The position numbers were made by a program, and so were the translations under genes. DNA of 64,000 nt from UBA2387 sp019454665 (lineage in GTDB: Bacteria; Armatimonadota; Fimbriimonadia; Fimbriimonadales; Fimbriimonadaceae), in NCBI GenBank assembly GCA_045862995.1, contig BTVX01000013.1, positions 1 through 64,000 of the forward strand, in the 5' to 3' direction. The notes under the pieces were generated by a model. It saw only the letters and a program-made list of their open reading frames with translations, had not been told where the DNA came from and did not search any database. Of this stretch, positions 19,439 to 27,184 are shown piece after piece. The stretch's first letter is position 1, and each line of letters opens with the position of its first letter.

Positions 19439-20121
19439 ACGCACCGAGCGTTCCGGTCGCGATGCGCCTGCTGTCTTCGCCCGAAGACCCCCTGTTCTGG
19501 CCGGCCCTGGAACTCTACGTCGAGACGTTCCCCCGCGATGAGCGGGAGCCGCTGGAACGCGTGGCGCGCGTGGCCTCCGGCGACGCGGACCTTTGCCGCG
19601 ACCCCGAGCACCGGGTCCATTTGGCCGTGGCCGAGTCGGGCGGTTCGCTCGCGGGGCTGGCTTACTTCACGGTGCATGCGGTCGCTCGGACGGGGTTCCT
19701 CATCTATCTGGCCGCCGACCCGCGCCATCGCAAGGCTGGAGTGGGCACGCGGTTGATCGAGTTTGTTCGGGAGACCTGCCGCCGCGAAGCCGCCGACATG
19801 GGCTCCTCGGTGGCGGCGGTGTTCTTGGAGTGCGAACGCCCCGAACTCGCGGCTTCGCCCGAGGAAGAGGCCTATCGCCATAGGCGCGTGGAATTCTTTC
19901 TTCGTCGCGGCGCGCGCGTGGTGACCAAGAGCTACCACCAACCCGCCCTCGGCCCCGACCGTGAACGCGTACCGCTTTGGCTGCTGGCGTTCGAGGAGGA
20001 ACCCTGCGACTGGCCCCATCTGGTTTCCGCCTTCCACCGCCTGGTGCTCGGCTATCCGGCTGGTTGCGCGGAGGAAGCGGAGGCGCTGGCGGGGCTGGTT
20101 GAACCCAACCACCCCCGATAA
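19435..20121 (+). CDS. GNAT-family N-acetyltransferase
   Basis: The 228-residue protein has the acetyl-CoA-binding pattern of GNAT enzymes: FLIYLAADPRHRKAGVGTRLIEFV, where R-x-x-G-x-G/A lies in RHRKAGVGTRL. VFLECERP and a C-terminal strand region (RRVEFFLRRGARVV) complete the fold. The substrate is unknown. The start is taken as GTG at 19435, overlapping the ferritin stop; an ATG at 19462 is an alternative. Confidence 0.85.
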   Translation: MNAPSVPVAMRLLSSPEDPLFWPALELYVETFPRDEREPLERVARVASGDADLCRDPEHRVHLAVAESGGSLAGLAYFTVHAVARTGFLIYLAADPRHRKAGVGTRLIEFVRETCRREAADMGSSVAAVFLECERPELAASPEEEAYRHRRVEFFLRRGARVVTKSYHQPALGPDRERVPLWLLAFEEEPCDWPHLVSAFHRLVLGYPAGCAEEAEALAGLVEPNHPR

Positions 20122-20127
20122 CCAATT

Positions 20128-20156
20128 CCCCTCCGCTGGAGGGGTGGCCGAAGGCC
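20128..20156. terminator. Hairpin pair between convergent genes
   Basis: The stem CCCCTCC/GGAGGGG with loop GCT (20128-20144) is followed by GGCC-GAA-GGCC. It sits between the acetyltransferase stop (20121) and the convergent LRR gene stop (20168), so it could act as a terminator in both directions. There is no T-run, so it may instead be a dispersed intergenic repeat like the one at 32-53. Confidence 0.45.
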
Positions 20157-20167
20157 GGGGTGGTCCC

Positions 20168-21301
20168 TCAGAACACGATATCGCACTCCGGCAAGGCCCG
20201 CCTGAGTTCCTCGACCGCCTCGGGCGAGACCTGGGTGCCGCGGAGCCATAGCGACCGCAATGCCTTGAGCCCGGACAAGGGGCGGACGTCGAGGATTGGC
20301 GTGTCCTCAAGGTCGAGCCACTCCAAGGCGGTGAGCCCCGATAGAGGAGAGACGTCCGAAACCTGAGTCCCGTGGAGACTCAGGGCCCGCAAGGCTACAA
20401 GACCCGCCAAAGGTGAAGCGTCCGCTACCGAGGTGCCTCCCAAAAACAAACCCTCTAAGGATTTGAGACCAGACAATGGGGAAACATCCGACACGGGAGT
20501 GCCCGTGAGGTGTAGGTTTCGTAAGGCGGCAAGTCCGGACAGAGGGGACAGGTTCGAAGGCGATGTGAACGAAAGGTCCAACCGATGAAGGTCAAGCAGC
20601 CCAGCCAGCGGGCTGAGGTCCGAAACATGAGTCGCCCCGAGGTTAAGGTTTTGGAGATCAGCGAGCCCGGACAAGGGGGAGACATCGGAGATCCCGGCAC
20701 CCCAGAGGTCGAGAACCTGCAAGTCGGCGAGACCGGACAGAACATCCTCGGGAAGAAGCCCGCCGCCTTGGCATGCGGCGATCAGCATGGGCCGAACGGC
20801 CTGATCATCGCGTGTCCTACGCCAAAGCTCGATCAGCCATCGGAGCCGGGTCGCGGGCGAGGCTTGAAGCGCGCCGATCCGCCTGAGCAGCTCGACCACG
20901 CGCCCTTCCTCGGTGGACTTGGGAAGGGCCAAGTCAATGGTAGTGGCGCGGAAGCGATAGAGGTCGGGAGCACGGGTGGCCAACAGTCGGTGGGCTTCGG
21001 CGGTGACCCAGAACACCACCGTTCGCGGCAACTCGCGCGCCCACCGAGGACGCGTGATGTTCAGGTTCTGCCACATCCCCAATTCCTCCGCGCCAGGGAA
21101 CGCCAACCGCTCCAGCCCCGTCACCATCACAGGCGCACGCCCCCGACCAACCTGCTGCAGGACCTGATCCACCAGGGGCCGCTCGGCATCTTCGACACGC
21201 GCCACGCGGTAGCGCACACGCGGCCAAAGGCGCTTCATGGCCTCGCGCTGCCGCGCCACGGAGTCGCACTGGACAACCAGAAGCTGGAACCCCGAGCCCA
21301 A
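20168..21301 (-). CDS. Leucine-rich-repeat protein paired with the AAA ATPase (STAND/NLR-like module)
   Basis: The protein is at least 377 residues. The N-terminal half (about 1-170) resembles a domain seen beside STAND ATPases: FQLLVVQCDSVARQREAMKR, then APVMVTGLERL, then LPRTVVFWVTAEAHRLLATR and APDLYRFRATTIDL. The C-terminal half is eight 22-residue leucine-rich repeats of consensus LSGLxxLxxLxLxGTxVSDVSP (about 190-365). The first canonical start is TTG at 21301, but coding similarity seems to reach about 50-65 bases further up (ALEGLRYLERAIEL), where no ATG, GTG or TTG exists. Initiation may therefore be non-AUG and coupled to the ATPase stop at 21342. The repeats probably recognise a ligand. 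Confidence 0.75.
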   Translation of the reverse strand: MGSGFQLLVVQCDSVARQREAMKRLWPRVRYRVARVEDAERPLVDQVLQQVGRGRAPVMVTGLERLAFPGAEELGMWQNLNITRPRWARELPRTVVFWVTAEAHRLLATRAPDLYRFRATTIDLALPKSTEEGRVVELLRRIGALQASPATRLRWLIELWRRTRDDQAVRPMLIAACQGGGLLPEDVLSGLADLQVLDLWGAGISDVSPLSGLADLQNLNLGATHVSDLSPLAGLLDLHRLDLSFTSPSNLSPLSGLAALRNLHLTGTPVSDVSPLSGLKSLEGLFLGGTSVADASPLAGLVALRALSLHGTQVSDVSPLSGLTALEWLDLEDTPILDVRPLSGLKALRSLWLRGTQVSPEAVEELRRALPECDIVF

Positions 21302-21341
21302 CTCGATGGCACGCTCAAGGTACCGGAGGCCTTCGAGTGCC

Positions 21342-22652
21342 TCAGCCGTCCAAACCCTGGAGTCGCCGGAGGACAGGGTTCACCTCGAATTGGGGTTCGC
21401 CGTTCGCATACTGATAGATGTAGTGGTAGTACAGCCCCATCCGGAACGCCTCTTCCGACTTGTTTGGGTACCGGTCGCGTTTCTTGAGCTCTTTGAGAAC
21501 CGACCACCATGCGTCCGGAATCTGCATCGCCATGCCGTTCGCCATCTCTTTGACGGCTCGTTCCACGGAATCGGCCTGAATCGGCGGGCCGCCCGGCATG
21601 CGCACGATCGCGCTCTGAACGATGGTGTTCAAGGCGTCCGGGTTGCCACCGGACTCGTTGATCGCCAGTTCGAGGGCTTCGTCCGAGAAGACTTTCACAG
21701 GGTCCTCGCCGATTGCCGTCATCCGCTTGGCAACCACCTCGCGGAAGAGGTCACGTCCAGTGACCTCCGAACCATCGGCAGTAGTGACTTTGCTGTCCAG
21801 GCTGGTGTTGGGCAGGACGATCGGCGCCTCCACACCCGCTGTTCGCGTAAAGGTCTGGGCATCGGGCGAGTAGCAGAAGGAGAGCGGGGCCGAATAGACC
21901 ACGTGGCAACCCAGTCGGGTGAGGTAGGTGGCCCGCTGCGCGAAGATCCGCACGTGTTGTTCGGTGTTGGCATCGGAGGGCGGATAGGGGCTGATCTTGT
22001 CCGCGCCATCAACCAGCAAGACAAGGCCGTGCCGCCCCTGGCCTTGAACGGTCTTGTGGAGGCGGGTGAGCATCTCGCGAACGCCATGGGTCGCGTCGCT
22101 CGCGATGGCCTCGAGTTCCTCGCTCAAGGCCGCTTTGGACGACGGGGGGCGTTCGAAGCCGATGGCCGACTTCGCCTCGAGCCCACCCAAACCTGCCGAG
22201 AGTTCGATCCCTGGAACCCGCAAACGGGCGCCGAAGAGTCCCCGAATCTCCTCGACCTTGCTCCGCACATACTGCTTCAGACTCGAATCGCCTTGAACGT
22301 CTCCATCCTCAACGGCGGCACGCACCCCATACGCGATGGCGAACAAGTAGTCTCCAAACCCGCACGAGTTCACGTCGATGGTGTCTTCGACGTCAATGTA
22401 CAGCGCGGTGAATCCGGCCTCTTTCAGCCGCTGCTGGAACCTCTTGAGCTCCGTGGTCTTGCCCGAGCCGCGCCCGCCCGCGAACAACTGGGAGCACGTC
22501 TCGCCTTCTCGCGCGAAGATGAACCGCTGCCGAAGCGGCGCAAGGACCGACTCTCCTCTGACGAGGTCGAAGTCGACGTACTCGCTCTCGGGGATCTCGC
22601 GGTCCTTGTCAAACTGACCATAGATAGCCTTCATTCGAGCGAGGTTATCCAT
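21342..22652 (-). CDS. AAA/STAND-type P-loop ATPase upstream of the LRR gene
   Basis: The 436-residue protein has Walker A in LFAGGRGSGKTTELKRFQ (about residues 56-73) and Walker B in GLVLLVDGADKISPYPP (about 216-232). LHKTVQGQGRHG precedes Walker B. A sensor-like SGGNPDALNTIVQS and a C-terminal winged-helix-like part (EEAFRMGLYYHYIYQYANGE) follow. Proteins of this kind act as nucleotide switches. It is directly upstream of the LRR gene on the same strand, with the stop inside the probable start region of that gene. The pair may be one functional unit split across two genes. Confidence 0.82.
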   Translation of the reverse strand: MDNLARMKAIYGQFDKDREIPESEYVDFDLVRGESVLAPLRQRFIFAREGETCSQLFAGGRGSGKTTELKRFQQRLKEAGFTALYIDVEDTIDVNSCGFGDYLFAIAYGVRAAVEDGDVQGDSSLKQYVRSKVEEIRGLFGARLRVPGIELSAGLGGLEAKSAIGFERPPSSKAALSEELEAIASDATHGVREMLTRLHKTVQGQGRHGLVLLVDGADKISPYPPSDANTEQHVRIFAQRATYLTRLGCHVVYSAPLSFCYSPDAQTFTRTAGVEAPIVLPNTSLDSKVTTADGSEVTGRDLFREVVAKRMTAIGEDPVKVFSDEALELAINESGGNPDALNTIVQSAIVRMPGGPPIQADSVERAVKEMANGMAMQIPDAWWSVLKELKKRDRYPNKSEEAFRMGLYYHYIYQYANGEPQFEVNPVLRRLQGLDG

Positions 22653-22766
22653 CGTTTCCGATTATGCCAGAGTGGAACGGGCTCTTCGTCGTACCCGGGC
22701 GAACCGCCCCCAAGCAGCACGGCCCGCCGCAACCGCCCGCCCCACCCACTCGTATCACCCCAGCCG

Positions 22767-23621
22767 ATGCCGATCGCTCTCGCACTCCTCGCCACCGCAC
22801 TCCTCGCCCCCCAAGAAGCCGCCTTCGAATCCAACGGGGTCACCATCCGCTACGCCTCGGCGGGCAGCGGGGAGGCGGTCGTGCTCGTCCACGGCTGGAT
22901 GGGCGATTCCACCATGTGGGGGCGCGACCCAGCGGGCAACACCAAGCTCGAACCCGCCGAGGGCTTCCGCGCCATCGCTCTGGATTGCCGGGGCCACGGC
23001 AAAAGCGGCAAGCCCCACGACCCCGACAAGTACGGCGCGGAAATGGCCGAGGACGTCGTGCGCCTGCTCGACCACCTGGACATCCGGCGCGCGCACCTGG
23101 TCGGCTACTCGATGGGCGCGTTCATCGTGGGCCACGTGGTGGCCAACCACCCCGAACGCGCGATCAGCGCGACCTACGGGGGCCAAGCGCCGCTGCTCGC
23201 GGGCGAGGCGGGCTCGCGCGAAGTGGACGCCCTGGCCAAAGCGGTCGAGGAGGGCAACGGCCTCGGCCCCTACCTGATGGAGGTCCGGCCAACCCTCACG
23301 CGCCCCCAGGCCGACGCCCTGGCCAAAGCGCTCTACAGCGGCAAAGACGCCAAAGCGTGGGCGCTGGCCGGCCAAGGCTTCAAGGGGCTGGAGGTGAAGA
23401 AGGACGACCTGCTGCGGGCCGGTGTCCCGTCGCTGTTCATCTACGGCTCGAAAGAGCCGGAAACCACGCGGCGCCGCGTGGCCGCGTTGCGAAAGGACCT
23501 GAAAGAAGCTGAAGAGAAGGTCTTGGATGGCGCGGACCACGTGACGGCGCTCCGTCACCCCGAGTTCGGAGCCACCATCGTGTCGTTCCTGCAACGGCAC
23601 CGTGGCCGCCTCGGGAGCTAG
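22767..23621 (+). CDS. Alpha/beta-hydrolase, exported
   Basis: The 284-residue protein starts with a signal peptide (MPIALALLATALLAPQEA). The hydrolase features are in order: oxyanion segment VVLVHGWMGDSTMWG, nucleophile elbow HLVGYSMGAFIVGHVV (Ser), an acidic residue near IYGSKEPE, and His in LDGADHVTALRHPEF. The triad looks complete. The substrate is unknown; family members include esterases and lactonases. It is divergent from the AAA gene and 7 bases upstream of the VOC gene, so those two may form an operon. Confidence 0.87.
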   Translation: MPIALALLATALLAPQEAAFESNGVTIRYASAGSGEAVVLVHGWMGDSTMWGRDPAGNTKLEPAEGFRAIALDCRGHGKSGKPHDPDKYGAEMAEDVVRLLDHLDIRRAHLVGYSMGAFIVGHVVANHPERAISATYGGQAPLLAGEAGSREVDALAKAVEEGNGLGPYLMEVRPTLTRPQADALAKALYSGKDAKAWALAGQGFKGLEVKKDDLLRAGVPSLFIYGSKEPETTRRRVAALRKDLKEAEEKVLDGADHVTALRHPEFGATIVSFLQRHRGRLGS

Positions 23622-23628
23622 CAGCCTG

Positions 23629-24027
23629 ATGAAAACGAACTTCATCCTCTACGTTTCAGACCAGGCTGCAAGCGCGCGCTTCTACGCAGCGGTTCTCGGC
23701 CTTTCGCCCACCCTGGATGTGCCGGGGATGACCGAGTTCCGGTTGGGCGAAGGCGCGACGCTGGGCCTGATGCCGGTCGCAGGCATCCAGCGTCTGCTCG
23801 GCCCCTCGCTCCCCGACCCCGGCTTGGCGGCGGGCGTGCCGCGCGCCGAGTTGTATCTGACCGTCCCCGACCCCGCTGCCTACCACCAGCGGGCGCTGGA
23901 GCACGGGGCGAAAGAACTCAGCCGGTTGGAACCGCGCGCCTGGGGCGACCTCGCCGCCTACAGCCTCGACCCGGATGGGCACGTGCTGGCGTTTGCCTGC
24001 GTCCCGCCCGGAAAGCACCCGCCATAG
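23629..24027 (+). CDS. Glyoxalase/VOC-superfamily protein
   Basis: The 132-residue protein has the VOC fold pattern: FILYVSDQAASARFYAAVLG at the start, and AAYSLDPDGHVLAFACVP at the end with the typical D-P-D-G-H turn. Metal-binding residues are incomplete compared with glyoxalase I, so it may bind rather than convert a ligand. It follows the alpha/beta-hydrolase gene by 7 bases. Confidence 0.82.
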   Translation: MKTNFILYVSDQAASARFYAAVLGLSPTLDVPGMTEFRLGEGATLGLMPVAGIQRLLGPSLPDPGLAAGVPRAELYLTVPDPAAYHQRALEHGAKELSRLEPRAWGDLAAYSLDPDGHVLAFACVPPGKHPP

Positions 24028-24053
24028 CAATGGTCCAACCCACGAACCAGCTC

Positions 24054-24863
24054 CTAGTCGTCTCCCGCAGCACGGTAACGGTCCAAGTCTTGCGAACTGA
24101 TCTCCCCGGATGCCACAAGGCGAAAGTGTGCTTCGTTACAAACCAACACCCTGCCAGCGTCTTCTACAAGCTCCATCAGGGCAACGACGCTATCCTTCAT
24201 GAATTGAGCCGCCACGGGTCGACACGTCAGATGCGGGAACCTCTCACGACAGAATGCCATGTCCTGCCGCACCTGAACAATGCCAAGTTTATCCTTGCCT
24301 CCTTTTGCCTGCACTGGAATCACGTACTGAACCCCCCGGCGATCCACACCAAGGTACAACTCATCAACCTCAATCTGACCCATGTTCTTTACTTGAGTTC
24401 GCAAATGGCTTTGGAGTGAAAAACACGTGGCGCGAAGAAAAGTGTCAATCAACCGGTTATATCGAAGAACTGCGAGCAATGCTTGCTCGTCGCTCAACGC
24501 ATGCTCTGCGATGATAACTGGCGTTGAATCGGGAACCTTAATGACGACTCGCCCATCGCTTGGCTTAATCCATGCACCAGAGACCAGCTCAAACTCATAC
24601 TGACCCCTCCCGGCCAAGTTAATGACCCACTCTGAACCCTTGGGGGCAGAATCCCTGATGGACTTGGGAAGATTCTTGCGAAACCGGAACGTGTAGATGA
24701 CATCGCCCACATTCCTCGCGACATCTAGCCGCAATTCGGTTGCAGTGTCAATGATCTCCTGGCGCTTGAATTTGAAGCTGACCAAGCCGGCCTTGAAGTG
24801 CTTTGCGAAGATTTGGGAGATGATCTGATCGTAGAGTGCCTCTTTCTCTTTGCCTTGCTTCAT
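24054..24863 (-). CDS. Type II restriction endonuclease, PD-(D/E)xK type
   Basis: The 269-residue protein has a likely nuclease core at about residues 160-200: GQIEVDELYLGVD followed by YVIPVQAKGGKDKL, giving the E-x-D-E...Q-x-K form of the PD-(D/E)xK active site. The N-terminal half (about 1-120) probably binds DNA. It lies 3 bases downstream of a DNA methyltransferase gene, the normal layout of a restriction-modification system. The recognition site cannot be predicted. The base composition is clearly lower in GC than the flanking genes, consistent with horizontal transfer. Confidence 0.8.
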   Translation of the reverse strand: MKQGKEKEALYDQIISQIFAKHFKAGLVSFKFKRQEIIDTATELRLDVARNVGDVIYTFRFRKNLPKSIRDSAPKGSEWVINLAGRGQYEFELVSGAWIKPSDGRVVIKVPDSTPVIIAEHALSDEQALLAVLRYNRLIDTFLRATCFSLQSHLRTQVKNMGQIEVDELYLGVDRRGVQYVIPVQAKGGKDKLGIVQVRQDMAFCRERFPHLTCRPVAAQFMKDSVVALMELVEDAGRVLVCNEAHFRLVASGEISSQDLDRYRAAGDD

Positions 24864-24866
24864 CTG

Positions 24867-26198
24867 CTATCCTCTCCATCGAAGAACAACGACTTCCTCT
24901 CGCAACTGTTCACGAGTTGCGGTCGCCATGCGTGTTCTGAACAGGTCGGTTCGGACATGTTCATACCCTAGATCCTCAGCGATGCTAGCGATCAGCTGGC
25001 CGGTTTTGATCAGCACCTGCAGGTACGACGCTTGATCTCCAACAACATAGCCGAGCATCGCTCCTGGCGCTAGATAGCTTCGTATCTCAGAGAGGTGGCG
25101 AGCCATACCGCCGAAATAGAGCTTTGCGACCCTATGATAGAGACGTTCAAAACCAGATGTCTTACCCATCTCGTTACGCTTTCGCTCAATGTCTGATGCA
25201 ATTCTCTGAATCTCCAAGTTGCCTCTCACGTACAGATCATCCGCATCACTGACAAACACGTTTCGCGTATTGGACCGCAACAGTCCGTCCTTCAAGCGGC
25301 GCAACTCGGACTTGTTTGAGAGCAATCCAAGGAGAACGCTCTCCAGCCTGGTTGTCCTGGTGTAATCCTTTTCGTTCGGATATGGAGGTGACGTGAAGAC
25401 GGCCCCGATTGACTGTGGCTCGATGTGTCCGTTTGGTTCGCGTGCATCAGCCAGAAACACCCTGCTGCATACGCCAGCTTGGCGCCTCCACTCAGTCAAG
25501 TCGTCCGCCATGCGGTGAACCTGTGATCTCCAAGACTCAAACACTGGCGCGTCGCATTTTGGGGGCGTAATCCCTACTTCTGGTCCGAACCGAACATTCC
25601 CGGCTTCGGTTACTGCGACCCAGGCGAGAGCGAGCAGCAGATAGCTCTGGATTTGCTCAGGAGCCTCTTTGATGTAGTGTCGGAGAGTTAAACAGCGATG
25701 CAAGGGCAAAGGACTAATCGAACCTCGCAGCAACAGGTCAAACTGTGACTGGTCCAGGGTACGGAGATCAAACAGAGATACCTCTTCAGCAATACGGCCC
25801 TCAAGGAAGGCCGTGGCTGTGATCCCGCTTCGTTCGCAATCAGTCCGAGACCGGTCGGCCGCCCTGTCCGACCAATCTCTCAACTCATTCGGGTCTACAC
25901 CCCACTCAGTCTTGACTCTGGTGGCGAACGCCGCCATCGGATTGGCCTCAAGGCCGACACTTGCAATACCACGCTTCTTAGCCTCAACCAAAGTTGTGCC
26001 TGTGCCGCAGAAGGGGTCGAGGATCGTCATTCCTGGCTGGACTCCAAAGTCGGTCAGATAGCCGTCGACCAGATGGGGCGGGAATGAGAGCACGAAACGG
26101 TACCAAGCATGGATGGGCCTATCCTCGGGAGCCAGTTTGTTGTGTAGGGGACTGTGAATCGCCCAAGATGATCGGTCAGTTCGAATCGCGACGGCCAT
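24867..26198 (-). CDS. Site-specific DNA methyltransferase of a type II RM system
   Basis: The roughly 443-residue protein has the SAM-binding motif ILDPFCGTGTTLVEAKKRG (about residues 62-80) and the catalytic motif FTSPPYPNEKDY (about 270). TSPPY is typical of N4-cytosine or N6-adenine enzymes of the beta class. The opening segment HSPLHNKLAPEDRPIHAWYR matches a common family of type II methyltransferases. It should protect host DNA against the nuclease encoded 3 bases downstream. ATG at 26198 was preferred to TTG at 26252. The gene ends its upstream side close to tRNA-Ala. Confidence 0.88.
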   Translation of the reverse strand: MAVAIRTDRSSWAIHSPLHNKLAPEDRPIHAWYRFVLSFPPHLVDGYLTDFGVQPGMTILDPFCGTGTTLVEAKKRGIASVGLEANPMAAFATRVKTEWGVDPNELRDWSDRAADRSRTDCERSGITATAFLEGRIAEEVSLFDLRTLDQSQFDLLLRGSISPLPLHRCLTLRHYIKEAPEQIQSYLLLALAWVAVTEAGNVRFGPEVGITPPKCDAPVFESWRSQVHRMADDLTEWRRQAGVCSRVFLADAREPNGHIEPQSIGAVFTSPPYPNEKDYTRTTRLESVLLGLLSNKSELRRLKDGLLRSNTRNVFVSDADDLYVRGNLEIQRIASDIERKRNEMGKTSGFERLYHRVAKLYFGGMARHLSEIRSYLAPGAMLGYVVGDQASYLQVLIKTGQLIASIAEDLGYEHVRTDLFRTRMATATREQLREEVVVLRWRG

Positions 26199-26281
26199 GG
26201 CTGAGGCCAGTATACATTCTTCGCGCAAAATTCCTCGCTGATGCCGATCCAAGGGGGAACAGACTCAGGTCCATTATCAAA

Positions 26282-26357
26282 TGGTGGAGATGATGGGATT
26301 CGAACCCACGGCCTCTGCAGTGCGATTGCAGCGCTCTCCCAGCTGAGCTACATCCCC
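26282..26357 (-). tRNA. tRNA-Ala, anticodon CGC, CCA encoded
   Basis: The minus strand folds into a full cloverleaf. The acceptor GGGGATG pairs with CATCTCC and includes the G3-U70 pair that marks alanine tRNAs. The anticodon stem CTGCA/TGCAG encloses loop ATCGCAC, giving anticodon CGC. The T-loop is TTCGAAT, the discriminator is A and CCA is encoded at 26284-26282. The 3' end faces the restriction-modification genes. Confidence 0.96.
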
Positions 26358-26443
26358 ACCCGGGGAGACGCACCCATTATACCGCGCCCGAGCCCCGCAC
26401 GCCAGACCCGCCCGACCGATCGAGCCTGAGATACACTCGCGCC

Positions 26444-27163
26444 ATGGGCCTCGGCTACCAAGACACACCCCTCATCCCCGGCACCAACTGGCACGTCCAC
26501 GACGGCGAGCGGCCGCAACCCCGCGTCGTCGCACCAGGAACCGCCGGCTCGCCCCCCTCGGACGCCGTCGTCCTCTTCGATGGCGCCAGCCTCGACGGCT
26601 GGGAGGGCAACGGCGGCTCCGCAGCCTGGCGCATCGAAGGCGACGCCATGGAGGTCGTCCCCGGTACGGGCAACATCCGCACCAAGGCCCACCTCGGCGA
26701 CTGCCAACTCCACCTCGAATTCGCCGCGCCCACCGTGGTCAAGGGCGAAAGCCAGGGCCGAGGCAACAGCGGCGTGTTCCTCATGGGCCTGTACGAGGTG
26801 CAGGTGCTCGACTGCTTCCAGAACCCCACCTATCCCGACGGCACGACCGGCGCGGTCTACGGCCAATACCCGCCGCTGGTGAACGCCTGCCGCGCCCCAG
26901 GCGAATGGCAGACCTACGACATCGTGTGGGAAGGCCCCCGCTTCGATGGCGACGCTCTGGTCCGCCCGGCCCGCGTCACGGTGTTCCACAACGGAATCCT
27001 GCTGCACCACGCCGTGGAGCTTCAAGGCCCGACCCAGCACCGAACGACCGCCCACTACGCCCCACACGCCGAAACCGGACCGCTGGAACTGCAAGACCAC
27101 GGCGACCTGGTCCGCTTCCGAAACATCTGGTACCGACCGCTCGCGGGCTACGACGCGGGCTAA
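26444..27163 (+). CDS. DUF1080 (3-keto-disaccharide hydrolase-like) protein
   Basis: The 239-residue protein shows the concanavalin-like DUF1080 pattern: VVLFDGASLDGWEG, HLEFAAPTVVKGESQGRGNS, GVFLMGLYEVQVLDCFQNPT and PLELQDHGDLVRFRNIWYRP. Members are proposed glycoside hydrolases or sugar-binding proteins. No signal peptide is visible, in contrast to the second DUF1080 gene of this window (61814-62461). The gene is separated from the cyclase gene by 21 bases. Confidence 0.88.
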   Translation: MGLGYQDTPLIPGTNWHVHDGERPQPRVVAPGTAGSPPSDAVVLFDGASLDGWEGNGGSAAWRIEGDAMEVVPGTGNIRTKAHLGDCQLHLEFAAPTVVKGESQGRGNSGVFLMGLYEVQVLDCFQNPTYPDGTTGAVYGQYPPLVNACRAPGEWQTYDIVWEGPRFDGDALVRPARVTVFHNGILLHHAVELQGPTQHRTTAHYAPHAETGPLELQDHGDLVRFRNIWYRPLAGYDAG

Positions 27164-27184
27164 TCGGCTAGCATATCGGCGGAC

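Noticed and set aside
26282..26357. Attachment-site duplication of the tRNA-Ala 3' end
   Set aside because: I looked for a second copy of the terminal 20 bases in the window and found none, and no integrase gene is present.
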